Shown here: positions 28,261-37,177 of the stretch, one piece after another | Numbering within the stretch: position 1 is the stretch's first letter | How the letters are laid out: each line of letters opens with the position of its first letter | DNA from: Spirochaetia bacterium UBA2205 | Lineage (GTDB): Bacteria > Spirochaetota > UBA4802 > UB4802 | Length of the DNA: 64,000 bases | Assembly (NCBI GenBank): GCA_002328585.1 | Contig: DCUV01000041.1 | Coordinates: forward strand, 6,496-70,495 | Direction: 5' to 3' | Notes under the pieces: generated by a model | Databases searched by the model: none | The model's input: only the letters and a program-made list of their open reading frames with translations | Told to the model about the DNA's origin: nothing | Made by a program: the position numbers and the translations under genes

Positions 28261-29067
28261 ATGAAAAAACCTTTTTTTGATAAACCTGCTCGTATCTTTG
28301 CTCACAGGGGAAATTCAAAGGAATATCCCGAAAACACAGCATTGGCGTTTGAAAAAGCAATAGAGCTGAGAGCTGATGTCATTGAAACAGATGCTCACAT
28401 AACAAAGGATGGTTATGTGGTGATAGCTCATGATGAGGAACTATCGAACATAACAGATGGTAACGGAAAGATTGGCGAGCTTCCCCTGTTGCAGATTAAA
28501 CAGCTTGATGCTGGATACAATTTTACACAGGATGGGGAAACATATCCCTACCGGGGCAGAGGTATAACCATAATGACGCTTGAGGAGATGCTGGAGACAT
28601 TTCCTCATCAGCGGTTTAATGTTGACCTGAAAGATAACAACATTTTACTGGCTGAAAAATTTTGTGATGTGATTGAAAAGCATAATGCTCAACACAGGGT
28701 TGTAGGGGCTTCGCAGCATGGAAAAAACCTTGCATATATTCGCAAGCGTTTACCTGGTATGGCAACATCGTTTGGGCTATGGGGTGTTCTTGGTTTTTAT
28801 TTTTTATTCCGTTCTGGATTGTTAGGATTATTTAAACAGTTTTCCGGCGATGCGTTGCAAATTCCGGAGTTTATTGGGCCTTCACATCTGGCAAATGGAA
28901 CACTGGTACGTATGGCACATGAAAGGGGCATACAGGTTGATGTGTGGACAGTAAATAGCGAACGTGACATGCGACGACTGCTGGATATAGAGGTTGATGG
29001 TATCATTACGGATGACATTGAACTGTTAAAAAATGTTTTGCAGGATTATCCCCTGGAAGGGGAATAA
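28261..29067 (+). CDS. Glycerophosphodiester phosphodiesterase
   Basis: It hydrolyses glycerophosphodiesters to glycerol 3-phosphate and an alcohol. Motifs: AHRGNSKEYPENT (about residues 14-26), VIETDAHITKDGYVVIAHDEEL (about 40-61) with metal and catalytic His residues, FNVDLKD near 120, and the C-terminal VDVWTVNSERDMRRLLDIEVDGIITDDI. All GDPD signature residues are present. At 268 residues with no signal peptide it is a UgpQ-like cytosolic enzyme. It is a single gene flanked by repeat DNA upstream and the VapBC-like pair downstream. Confidence 0.92.
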   Translation: MKKPFFDKPARIFAHRGNSKEYPENTALAFEKAIELRADVIETDAHITKDGYVVIAHDEELSNITDGNGKIGELPLLQIKQLDAGYNFTQDGETYPYRGRGITIMTLEEMLETFPHQRFNVDLKDNNILLAEKFCDVIEKHNAQHRVVGASQHGKNLAYIRKRLPGMATSFGLWGVLGFYFLFRSGLLGLFKQFSGDALQIPEFIGPSHLANGTLVRMAHERGIQVDVWTVNSERDMRRLLDIEVDGIITDDIELLKNVLQDYPLEGE

Positions 29068-29148
29068 AAAAGTTGAATAATACATAAATAAAGTATATAT
29101 GTAATATAGCAATTAGATATTTATGAAAAAGTAGATTGAGGTTTAACT

Positions 29149-29391
29149 ATGTATGCATATAGATCAAAAATAACTATATCAAAAGATCGTAAATTAGAAT
29201 TACGCCTTCCTCCAGATATGCCTGAAGGTGAAGCTGAAATTATTGTACTGGCTAATAATGTGAATACTAATAAAGTAAAAAGTGAAAGTTGCGATGAAAT
29301 AATAAAAAAAATTGATACATTGATAAAAACATTTCCTGATGTGCCACATATACCATTGCCATCGTTGGATAGAGGTGAACTTTATAAATGA
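29149..29391 (+). CDS. Antitoxin-like protein of a VapBC-type pair
   Basis: An 80-residue protein. The N-terminal YRSKITISKDRKLELRLPPDMPEGEAEIIVL is a short beta-rich domain seen in antitoxin-like partners of PIN toxins, and the C-terminal helix would bind the toxin. GAGGTTTAACT stands before the ATG. Its stop overlaps the start of the PIN gene (ATGA), the standard antitoxin-toxin arrangement. Family assignment rests mainly on context. Confidence 0.7.
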   Translation: MYAYRSKITISKDRKLELRLPPDMPEGEAEIIVLANNVNTNKVKSESCDEIIKKIDTLIKTFPDVPHIPLPSLDRGELYK

Positions 29392-29813
29392 AAAGGGTTA
29401 TTCTTGATACCAATATATTGCTGAGAATCGTTGATAAAAACAGTGCGGAACATCCACAAGCGTATTCTATTATCAAAAAGTTATTATATGAAGGATATGA
29501 AATATGTATTATTCCTCAGGTTGCGATTGAGTTTTAGGTTGTTTCTACACGACCAATAGCTGCAAATGGTTTTGAATGGGATGCTTCATTCACTGCACAA
29601 GCATTGGATGATTTTGAAAATATATTTACCATGCTTCCTGAAAATGAATTGATATTTACTGAATGGAAAAAGCTTGTTTTAAAAGGAATAAAAGGTAAAA
29701 GAGCGCATGATGCAAGAATTGTAGCAAATGCTTTAGCACATACAATAGATTCAATAGCAACACTCAATCCAAAAGATTTTGAGGGTTTTCCTGTAAAGAT
29801 TATAACTATTTGA
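29388..29813 (+). pseudogene. PIN-domain (VapC-like) toxin with in-frame amber stop
   Basis: The frame opens MKRVILDTNILLRIVDKNS, which is the PIN start with the first catalytic Asp. It runs to PQVAIEF, then TAG at 29535-29537, and continues in the same frame with VVSTRPIAANGFEWD... to HDARIVANALAH and IATLNPKDF, the usual PIN ending with its acidic residue. Relatives have Trp in the EFWVV position, so a single TGG-to-TAG change explains the stop. The rest shows no decay. It is inactive unless the stop is read through. Confidence 0.8.
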
Positions 29814-29886
29814 TACCGTTGTAAGGATTTAAACTGTCCTCGTTTGCAAATAAAAAAATATTGACACAACTATACTATTTATTACT

Positions 29887-29914
29887 TTGACAAAATCGTT
29901 GTGTGCGATATAAT
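29887..29914 (+). promoter_or_regulatory. Consensus sigma-70 promoter of the tRNA pair
   Basis: Perfect TTGACA (29887-29892), a 16-base spacer, and perfect TATAAT (29909-29914). Transcription would start near 29921, ten bases before tRNA-Pro. Confidence 0.8.
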
Positions 29915-29930
29915 TTTTTTACATTAATAC

Positions 29931-30005
<75 letters not shown>

Positions 30006-30048
30006 ATTTTTAAAATATAGTCTAAGAATATATAATTTACTACCATGT

Positions 30049-30122
30049 GCGCCAGTAGCTCAGCTGGATAGAGCAACGGCCTTCTAAGCCGTGGGCCACA
30101 GGTTCGAGTCCTGTCTGGCGCG
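30049..30122 (+). tRNA. tRNA-Arg (anticodon TCT)
   Basis: Acceptor stem GCGCCAG/CTGGCGC, T-arm ACAGG-TTCGAGT-CCTGT, and anticodon arm ACGGC-CT-TCT-AA-GCCGT. It lies 43 bases after tRNA-Pro and is likely co-transcribed with it. The 3' end overlaps the antisense end of the M28 peptidase frame. Confidence 0.93.
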
Positions 30123-31346
30123 ATTTCCCCACCTGTATCCGCGTATTTCATTGTCAATATAGTGAACAAGCTTCACAGCTATTTCTATTGCTGCTTCAAC
30201 AACTTCAGGCTGTATATTGCTGGTGGTGTCGTCCATGGTGTGATACACGCTGTGTTGTTTTTCAACCTCTGTTGGGAGTGCAATAAGCGTTGTTGCTATT
30301 GCACCTGCTTGTGCAACAGGTGCTGCATCGGTGGCACCAGTTCCGGGGTACATGGCAAATGTTTGGGCAGGGTAGCCCATAGCATGAGCTATCGCCACAC
30401 ATTGCCTTGCAAGTTCTTTTGAAAGGGGAACGAAGCCGTTTACATCGCTTGTTAAAAATTGTATTAAATCAACCTTATAGAGACTGTCCATGTTGAAATG
30501 AAATGTTGGCATGCTGCCAATTTCATGTTTGTGACTGGTAGCAAATGCTTTTGAGCCCTTGAGCCCGCTTTCCTCAGCGTCAAAGCTTGCAAAAATTATG
30601 CGGGTATAGTTGGGGCGATAGTTTGCAAAAATGTTTGCCAGTGCTACAGTTATGGCACTTGCGATTAAGTTGTCTCCGGCTCCAGGGGTTGCATGTTTGC
30701 TTTTAAAAAAAAGCATCTGCATATTAGCAATGCCCAGAATTATAAGAAAGGTTAGGAGAACAGTATGTGAAGTGGCAGAATCGAATGTGTATGCATTGAC
30801 GACGATGAGCCAGCCAAGCAAAAAGGATAGCAGTATTGAAAGTATAATGGAAGCAACACGTATGCGGTACAGGCGCGGTGTGGTGCGCATGTATCTGAAT
30901 TCATAGGCACTGTCATGATGTCCGCTGATTATAATCTGCTGGCGTACATCGTTTGACGGTTCAATACTACCAATAGCGTTGGTGCCCTCTTTTTGTGTAT
31001 ATAAAAAATCAAATGTGCCTTTATAAAAAATAAATTGTGATGTTGCAATGATAATGGAAATGGTAAACCCAACTGCAGCAATGATATAGCAGTGAAAAAA
31101 AATAAAGATGAGGCAGGCTATATAAATCCATGGCACCATGGTAAGGAAGCCTAAAAACGCACTGGGATGGGTAGTGAATGTTTCAAGTTGAGAGCTATCA
31201 CAATGTATTGAATACATAAACTGCAGTACTTTTGCAGCATTGTTTGACTGTTCAGAACATGAGGGACGTGCTCCGAAGTGTTTGATAATGGTATTGGTTA
31301 TGGTAAAAGCTAATTGTGAAGCTGTACGTATAGTATTTTTATCCAT
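30084..31346 (-). CDS. M28-family zinc metallopeptidase with membrane segments
   Basis: Metal ligands are visible in order: ISGHHDSAYEF (His-Asp), PGAGDNLIASAIT (bridging Asp), FDAEESGLKGSKA (catalytic Glu pair) and FHFNMDSL (Asp). These follow two pairs of hydrophobic segments (residues of about 65-105, and 165-215 inside the domain), so it is a membrane-bound aminopeptidase-like enzyme. The last 13 codons (after IRGYRWG) are the complement of tRNA-Arg and give the artefact-like tail RARQDSNLWPTA. The natural end is unclear, and the tail is probably translated as such since no earlier stop exists. Confidence 0.82.
   Translation of the reverse strand: MDKNTIRTASQLAFTITNTIIKHFGARPSCSEQSNNAAKVLQFMYSIHCDSSQLETFTTHPSAFLGFLTMVPWIYIACLIFIFFHCYIIAAVGFTISIIIATSQFIFYKGTFDFLYTQKEGTNAIGSIEPSNDVRQQIIISGHHDSAYEFRYMRTTPRLYRIRVASIILSILLSFLLGWLIVVNAYTFDSATSHTVLLTFLIILGIANMQMLFFKSKHATPGAGDNLIASAITVALANIFANYRPNYTRIIFASFDAEESGLKGSKAFATSHKHEIGSMPTFHFNMDSLYKVDLIQFLTSDVNGFVPLSKELARQCVAIAHAMGYPAQTFAMYPGTGATDAAPVAQAGAIATTLIALPTEVEKQHSVYHTMDDTTSNIQPEVVEAAIEIAVKLVHYIDNEIRGYRWGNRARQDSNLWPTA
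30389..30396 (+). repeat. Near-match to the iterated word (CTATCGCC)
   Basis: Eight of nine core bases, G in place of the leading A, in the M28 gene. Confidence 0.5.
30614..30622 (-). repeat. Iterated word ACTATCGCC
   Basis: Exact copy in the M28 gene, coding strand Asn-Tyr-Arg-Pro, preceded by A. Confidence 0.8.
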
Positions 31347-31729
31347 ATGCGCCTGCTCTAGTGTATTATTGTGTAATTACATTCCATGGTTATATATGTA
31401 AACTATTGTTGAAGATCATAATTACGGTTTACATTTATTATACGTTAACATGCTATATTCAAGAACTTTTTTGTGTGCATCGTTATGCATGTAATGAACA
31501 ATTACTATTTACATTTTAAAACTATCAATTGTCAATATTTTAATCGTTGTGCCACTATCATTCTTTTCAGCATGAAGTTGTAAAAACTATTTGCATCCTA
31601 TTTGCTTCAATGCGGCTTGTTGATGACATGTAAAAAGTAGTGTACAACATATTTATTTGTAGAACTTCAACATACCATGTAATATTTAGGATTGGTTGAT
31701 ATTTTTTTATTTTATTACTGTAATTTTTT
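31347..31729. other. Gene-free AT-rich region before the arsenic operon
   Basis: No ORF with a ribosome site, RNA gene or clear repeat was found. It separates the divergently transcribed M28 gene from arsR. Confidence 0.4.
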
Positions 31730-31775
31730 TTGATAATTATTGATTATTTTGCTAAATTGCCAAATAAGAAATAAT
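31730..31775 (+). promoter_or_regulatory. Candidate arsR promoter with overlapping operator
   Basis: TTGATA (31730-31735), a 17-base spacer and TAAATT (31753-31758) form a weak promoter. An imperfect inverted repeat (ATTATTTT at 31743-31750 against AAGAAATAAT at 31766-31775) straddles the -10 box, where an ArsR dimer would block RNA polymerase. Confidence 0.45.
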
Positions 31776-31786
31776 ACGAGGTTATT

Positions 31787-32134
31787 ATGGATACCATGAC
31801 ACAAAAAAAATATGAGGCACGAGCTGCTGTTATGAAGGCGCTGGCACATCCCACGCGGTTATATATGGTAGAAGAGTTACAAAAAGGGGCACAGTGTGTA
31901 TGCAAACTGCAGGAATTGATTGGTGCTGATATGTCCACAGTATCCAAACACCTATCGGTATTAAAAAGTGCAGGGCTGGTATATGATAAAAAAGAAGGCA
32001 CAACCGTTTATTATTTTTTGAAGATGCCCTGTGTTAGTGAATTTATTAGCTGTGTTGATACGGTGATTCAACGGAATGCAACAGAACAGTTAGAGGTTGC
32101 TCGTTGCTGCATAAAAGGTGCACAACAGTTATAA
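31787..32134 (+). CDS. arsR: ArsR-family metalloregulatory repressor
   Basis: A 115-residue winged-helix repressor. MKALAHPTRLYMVEELQKG leads into QCVCKLQEL, the As(III)-binding CVC motif in helix 3. It continues with STVSKHLSVLKSAGLVYDKKEGTTVYY (recognition helix and wing). A further Cys pair in VARCCIK at the C-terminus could contribute to metal binding. ACGAGGTTATT precedes the ATG. It is the first gene of the arsenic operon and probably autorepresses through the inverted repeat upstream. Confidence 0.93.
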   Translation: MDTMTQKKYEARAAVMKALAHPTRLYMVEELQKGAQCVCKLQELIGADMSTVSKHLSVLKSAGLVYDKKEGTTVYYFLKMPCVSEFISCVDTVIQRNATEQLEVARCCIKGAQQL

Positions 32135-32156
32135 TTACCAGGTATAAGGATTGGCC

Positions 32157-33455
32157 ATGGACTGGAAAAAAGAACTAAAAATATGTATGTATATGGTTAT
32201 AGCCTTTGTCATTTTCTTCCATTTGCCTGCTGGCAATCCCCGTTTTGACAATGCTGTATCTGAGGCGCTGAAGTTGACAAGGTGGTATGCTCGTGAACAT
32301 GTTTTGTTATGCCTTGTACCAGCTCTTTTCATTGCAGGAGCTATCGCCACATTTGTTAGTCAAAATTCGGTCATGAAGTACCTGGGGCCTGCCGCACCAA
32401 AACTTATGGCGTATGGTGTGGCATCTGTTTCGGGGACAATTTTAGCTGTTTGTTCATGCACGGTTCTTCCGCTTTTTGCGGGTATCTATACTATGGGGGC
32501 AGGATTAGGCCCTGCAACTGCTTTTTTGTATTCGGGACCTGCCATCAATGTACTGGCAATCATTTTGACGGCACGGGTGCTTGGACTTGAAATAGGCGTT
32601 GCACGCGCAGTTGGTGCAGTTGTTTTCAGTATTTTCATTGGTGGATTGATGTATCTTATTTTCCGAAAAGAAGAGATACAAAAAGCCAATGCTATGATGA
32701 ATATGCCCCAGCCTGAAACGTCACGTCCCCTGTGGCAGACGGTTATCTATTTTCTTTTAATGGTAGCCATACTGGTGTTTGTTAACTGGGGTAAACCAGA
32801 TAAACCTGAGGGTATCTGGTATTTTGTGTACAGTTATAAATGGGAGATTACGGGTGTTGTGTCACTACTCTTTGGATTGGTGCTGTGGGCATGGTTTACT
32901 GTAACATGGTGGAAGATAGTTATTGCTATCATTGTTACAGTAATGTCAGGCTTTTTATTTCCCCACACGCCATTAATACCATTTGTTGAAGGTGTTATTG
33001 CTTTGATAGCTATTGGCATAACCGAAAAAGGTGAGTTGTTGACATGGTTAGAGCAAACATGGTCATTTGCCAAACAAATACTGCCATTGCTTTTGGGTGG
33101 GGTTCTGGCTGCAGGCTTTTTACTTGGCAGTCCGGGGCATGAAGGTATTATACCATCACAATGGATTGCTATGGCAGTGGGTGGTAATTCATTCTTTGCC
33201 AATTTCTTCTCATCAGTTGTTGGTGCCTTTATGTATTTTGCAACGCTTACCGAAGTTCCCATTTTACAGGGGCTTTTAGGTAATGGTATGGGTCATGGTC
33301 CGGCGTTAGCACTTCTTCTGGCTGGACCTGCATTGTCGCTTCCCAGTATGCTGGTTATTCGCAGCGTTATTGGTACACAAAAGACTGTTGTATATGTATC
33401 ACTGGTCATTGTGATGGCAACTATCACCGGAATATTGTTTGGATTGCTATGGTAG
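32157..33455 (+). CDS. Permease of the ArsP/DUF318 family
   Basis: A 432-residue inner-membrane protein with about ten transmembrane segments in two halves. The first half has SGTILAVCSCTVLPLFAGIYTMGAGLGPATAFLYSGPAINVLAI, including the CSCTVLP motif typical of the family. The second half has FANFFSSVVGAFMYFATLTEVPILQGL and GPALALLLAGPALSLPSMLVI. Family members export organoarsenicals or arsenite. An AAGGA sits seven bases before the ATG at 32157; the TTG two codons earlier is less likely. Confidence 0.88.
   Translation: MDWKKELKICMYMVIAFVIFFHLPAGNPRFDNAVSEALKLTRWYAREHVLLCLVPALFIAGAIATFVSQNSVMKYLGPAAPKLMAYGVASVSGTILAVCSCTVLPLFAGIYTMGAGLGPATAFLYSGPAINVLAIILTARVLGLEIGVARAVGAVVFSIFIGGLMYLIFRKEEIQKANAMMNMPQPETSRPLWQTVIYFLLMVAILVFVNWGKPDKPEGIWYFVYSYKWEITGVVSLLFGLVLWAWFTVTWWKIVIAIIVTVMSGFLFPHTPLIPFVEGVIALIAIGITEKGELLTWLEQTWSFAKQILPLLLGGVLAAGFLLGSPGHEGIIPSQWIAMAVGGNSFFANFFSSVVGAFMYFATLTEVPILQGLLGNGMGHGPALALLLAGPALSLPSMLVIRSVIGTQKTVVYVSLVIVMATITGILFGLLW
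32341..32348 (+). repeat. Near-match to the iterated word (CTATCGCC)
   Basis: Eight of nine core bases, G in place of the leading A, in the permease gene. Confidence 0.5.
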
Positions 33456-33500
33456 TATTGGGGCTCTGACCCCCTATATAGTCTATTTTTAGAGGTGGTT

Positions 33501-33734
33501 ATGAAAAAATTTGAAATTTTAGGAACAGGCTGTTCAAAGTGCACCACACTTCAGCATTTAACCGAGCAGGCAGCAAAGGAATTAGGTATACCCTACCAAT
33601 TGAATAAGGTAACCGATATTAAACAAATAATGAGCTATGGTGTGATGATAACGCCAGCTCTTGTTGTTGATGGTCAGGTTAAGGTTGCTGGCAAAGTTCC
33701 TTCTATTGAAGAGATTAAAAAGTTAATCCAATAA
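33501..33734 (+). CDS. Redox-active thioredoxin-like small protein (thioredoxin_3)
   Basis: A 77-residue protein with TGCSKCTTL (CxxC) near the N-terminus and the cis-proline loop VMITPALVVDG. The family is regularly encoded beside DUF318 permeases and ArsR genes, and may deliver electrons or bind the metalloid. AGAGGTGGTT precedes the ATG at 33501; the GTG six bases earlier is unlikely. Confidence 0.88.
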   Translation: MKKFEILGTGCSKCTTLQHLTEQAAKELGIPYQLNKVTDIKQIMSYGVMITPALVVDGQVKVAGKVPSIEEIKKLIQ

Positions 33735-33802
33735 ATAGATTTATTTTTTTAATGATTGTACCTACAAGGGGGCTTCCAGAATATAAGTAAAGAGGTGAAT
33801 TT

Positions 33803-34846
33803 ATGGCTGATGGGGTAGCTAAAAAGCTTTCGTTTGTTGACAGATTTTTAACTCTGTGGATTTTTTTTGCAATTGGGACAGGGGTAGCAATAGGCTATTT
33901 TTTACCAGAAATTAAAACATTTATATATTCACTTCAGGCGGGTACTACCAACATTCCTATCGCAATTGGTTTAATACTTATGATGTATCCACCACTTGCA
34001 AAAGTAAAATATGAAGAAATGGGAAAAATATTCCAGAATAAGAGATTGCTTGGAATATCATTGCTTCTGAACTGGGTTGTTGGTCCAATTGTTATGTTTG
34101 GTCTGGCCGTTCTTCTTTTAAGGGGATATCCGGAATATATGGTTGGAGTTATTCTTGTAGGGCTTGCTAGATGTATTGCCATGGTAATAGTATGGAATGA
34201 ATTAGCAGGTGGTGACAGGGAATTGGCAGTTGGTTTAGTTGCATTTAATGCTGTATTTCAGGTATTGTTTTATGCAGTGTATATCTATTTATTTATAACA
34301 CTGGCTTTGAATTGGTTTGGTCTTGCTGAAGGACTTGATATTTCTATATCAATATCTGAATCTGCTAAAACAGTTTTTATCTATTTAGGAATACCGTTTT
34401 TAGCAGGTGTTGCTACGCGTTTTGGTTTAATATCTTATATGGGTAAACAGTGGTATGAAGCAAAATTTATACCCAGGATAAGTCCGCTAACACTGATTGC
34501 ATTACTTTTTACAATTATTGTAATGTTTTCTATGCAAGGGAATAAAATCATTGAACGTCCACAGGATGTTGTCATTGCAGCATTACCAATGCTGTTATAT
34601 TTTGTTTTGATGTGGTTTGTTACATTTTATATTATCAAAAAAATTACGGGTGATTATGCAAAAACTGTATCAGTAGCTTTTACCGCTAGTTCAAATGATT
34701 TTGAGTTAGCTATAGCTGTTGCTATTGCAATTTTTGGAATTAACTCAGGACAGGCATTTGCAACTGTTATTGGACCTCTGGTTGAGGTTCCGGTATTAAT
34801 TGGACTTGTAGATGTTGCCCTGTTGTTTAAGAAACGATATTTTTAA
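33803..34846 (+). CDS. acr3: Arsenite efflux transporter Acr3
   Basis: A ten-helix arsenite/proton antiporter of the bile/arsenite/riboflavin superfamily. The essential Cys lies in [20 protein letters not shown] (about residue 120). The conserved C-terminal discontinuous helix is [20 protein letters not shown], and [22 protein letters not shown] follows. The 347-residue length is typical. AGAGGTGAATTT precedes the ATG. It pumps out the arsenite produced by the downstream arsC product. Confidence 0.95.
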   Translation: MADGVAKKLSFVDRFLTLWIFFAIGTGVAIGYFLPEIKTFIYSLQAGTTNIPIAIGLILMMYPPLAKVKYEEMGKIFQNKRLLGISLLLNWVVGPIVMFGLAVLLLRGYPEYMVGVILVGLARCIAMVIVWNELAGGDRELAVGLVAFNAVFQVLFYAVYIYLFITLALNWFGLAEGLDISISISESAKTVFIYLGIPFLAGVATRFGLISYMGKQWYEAKFIPRISPLTLIALLFTIIVMFSMQGNKIIERPQDVVIAALPMLLYFVLMWFVTFYIIKKITGDYAKTVSVAFTASSNDFELAIAVAIAIFGINSGQAFATVIGPLVEVPVLIGLVDVALLFKKRYF

Positions 34847-35021
34847 TTAAGAATTGGCGTGCTTTACATTGAACTTTTACAAAATTTACAAAACTGGTAG
34901 CAAGTATATATAATAATAATGCACAACAAAAATTAAAAAAAATTTTATACTATTGATTCTGCAGTTGTGATAACAATGGTAGTACAGCAGATTATAAAAA
35001 TCTTTTTTTGAGGAGGTGGTT

Positions 35022-35480
35022 ATGAATAAAAAAATTTCCATTTTATTTTTGTGTACCGGAAACTCATGCCGCAGTCAGATGGCAGAAGGTTTTGCCAATG
35101 CTTTGCGCGGTGATATCATTGAAGCATATTCGGCAGGGATTGAGCCAAAAACAGTTGATCCTTTAGCAATAAAAGTTATGAAAGAAGCAGGTGTTGATAT
35201 TTCACATCATATGTCAAAACATGTTAATGAGTTAATCAATAAACAGTTTGATTTTGTTATAACGGTTTGTGGTCATGCATACGAAAATTGTCCGGTGTTT
35301 CCCGGTAAAACAAAAGTGATGCACAGAGGATTTGAAGATCCACCTCAATTGGCAAGGGAAGCAAAAACACAGGAGGAAGCATTGTATCATTACAGAAGGG
35401 TACGGGACCAGATTAAAGCATTTATACTGGAATTGCCCGAATGGCTTGATAAAGAAAAAACAGAATTTATAATGAGCTGA
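35022..35480 (+). CDS. arsC: Arsenate reductase, thioredoxin-coupled LMW-phosphatase type
   Basis: It reduces arsenate to arsenite. The P-loop LCTGNSCRSQMAEG has the CX5R catalytic motif near residue 10. The resolving pair sits in TVCGHAYENCPVFPG (Cys at about 82 and 89), as in the S. aureus pI258-type enzyme, and identifies the thioredoxin-dependent family rather than the glutaredoxin one. AGGAGGTGGTT precedes the ATG at 35022. It ends the arsenic operon and converges on the phosphatase gene with two bases between stop codons. Confidence 0.95.
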   Translation: MNKKISILFLCTGNSCRSQMAEGFANALRGDIIEAYSAGIEPKTVDPLAIKVMKEAGVDISHHMSKHVNELINKQFDFVITVCGHAYENCPVFPGKTKVMHRGFEDPPQLAREAKTQEEALYHYRRVRDQIKAFILELPEWLDKEKTEFIMS

Positions 35481-35482
35481 TA

Positions 35483-36853
35483 TTATATATCAACAACTAT
35501 TACACATATATCATCGTTAATATAATTGTTCCCATGCTGACTGGTAAGATGCCTGTCAATTTCGTTTAACATATCGGCAGATGATAGCAGGTGGTATTGC
35601 TGTAATAATTGAAAGAATACACCTGTATCAAAATTGGATGGATTCCCTGCATTATATAGTTCAATAATACCATCGGTATATAATACTAATTTTGAACCTT
35701 GCTGCAACTGTATTGTTGAATAGGAAAAATTTTTGCTATATTTTATTAATTTTCTTTTTTTTATAATCCCTAATGGGAAAGGTTTTCCTGTTTTTTCCAG
35801 TTCATGTATGCAGCCATCTTTCCCAACTATTATTGGTGCATAATGAGCTGCATTGCTGTATATTAATTCTTTTTTATTAAAGTCAATGATACAATATAAT
35901 GCTGTTACAAAATTTTGACCAATATTCCCTGTTAAATATTCATTAAGATAGTACATCAATTTTTGTGGATTTTCATGATATTTTTTGCCAACTACTAAAT
36001 AGTGTTTTAGTGTCGCAGTAATAAATGCAGAAGATACTCCATGCCCTGTTACATCACTGATAAATATGCCAATCCTGTCTTTCTTTTTATCAAGTGGTAT
36101 AAAGTCATAAAAATCACCACCTAAATTATGATATGGATGATAGTATACTGAAATAGATGGTACCGGGGGTTTAAGCGGCATGATTAATCTATGCAGGTAT
36201 GATGCGAAGGCTAATTCTTTTTCCATGGTATCTTTATATTGGTTGAGTTCATCCTCATTTTGTTCTACAGTAAACCGCAATGCAAATTCCCTGGAATTCA
36301 TACTTTCAAATACATAAGCTAATAAACTTAAAAAAAGAGTTGTGGCAATAGGATTGGAAAGTGCTGATAACTCCAAAGATGTTAATTGTTTATTGAATGA
36401 TAGGGATACCATGAAAAGCACTAAAGGAACAGTGTATACTATTGGTAAAAATCTTCTTGCACCTGATGCTATTAAAAATAGCACTATAAATACTGTTTGA
36501 ATGCCTGTAGATACATTTGATAAAAATGTTTCAGGATAGAGAGGGTTGGTAAATATGCGATATGCAATACCCAGTATCATTATAATCCCTGATAATAACA
36601 GTAAGGTGTATAAGGGAATAACATAGTGTACATGCCTTTTTAGTAAAGAAAGCGTTAGCAAAAAGTAGACTATACATAGCATTATTGGAATGAATCTGTA
36701 CCAGAAGGTAAAATAAAAATGCAGAATATAAATATCCTGATAAAGAAAAAGCGCAATAACAACAGCAGTGAGTGGAGTAATAATCTTGCTTACCTTTAGT
36801 GTTTGTATACCTTGATCATGGTTATAATATCGTTTTACATCATTATCCGGCAT
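35483..36853 (-). CDS. Membrane-bound SpoIIE-type (PP2C) serine phosphatase
   Basis: The N-terminal half (residues of about 20-195) has six to seven transmembrane segments. A short coiled linker (about 195-215) is followed by the PPM phosphatase domain with YHPYHNLGGDFYDFIPLD and GIFISDVTGHGVSSAFITA (metal-binding Asp residues), and a final NNYINDDICVIVVDI. It would dephosphorylate an anti-sigma-antagonist-type protein or similar switch in response to a membrane signal. No STAS or anti-sigma gene is adjacent. At 456 residues the architecture is frequent in spirochaetes. Confidence 0.88.
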   Translation of the reverse strand: MPDNDVKRYYNHDQGIQTLKVSKIITPLTAVVIALFLYQDIYILHFYFTFWYRFIPIMLCIVYFLLTLSLLKRHVHYVIPLYTLLLLSGIIMILGIAYRIFTNPLYPETFLSNVSTGIQTVFIVLFLIASGARRFLPIVYTVPLVLFMVSLSFNKQLTSLELSALSNPIATTLFLSLLAYVFESMNSREFALRFTVEQNEDELNQYKDTMEKELAFASYLHRLIMPLKPPVPSISVYYHPYHNLGGDFYDFIPLDKKKDRIGIFISDVTGHGVSSAFITATLKHYLVVGKKYHENPQKLMYYLNEYLTGNIGQNFVTALYCIIDFNKKELIYSNAAHYAPIIVGKDGCIHELEKTGKPFPLGIIKKRKLIKYSKNFSYSTIQLQQGSKLVLYTDGIIELYNAGNPSNFDTGVFFQLLQQYHLLSSADMLNEIDRHLTSQHGNNYINDDICVIVVDI

Positions 36854-37160
36854 ATAGTTAACATTAATAGATACCTGTAAAAATTATTTTTTAACTCACC
36901 AGCCAGTATCCAAAGAATTTTTTACCACCATTGCATTCAATCATGGTATGATAATGAAAGTTTGCCAAGTCAATGATTATTTGTTATAATCGCTATTTAA
37001 AAATATATCATTAATCCTTGCCAAAACAAGTAATGTATAACTATATAGCTAAATTAATATAACTATTTTTTGTCAGATTAATATCTTGACACCAAAAAAC
37101 ATGTATGTTTGTATTACATCGAATTGGGACTGTGGTAAAAATTCACATCACTTAAATATA
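36854..37160. other. Gene-free divergent region before the acyl-CoA module
   Basis: AT-rich. It includes a TTGACA at 37086-37091 but no convincing -10 box at normal spacing. No RNA gene was recognised. Confidence 0.4.
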
Positions 37161-37177
37161 AAAACAGGGGGGTGCGT

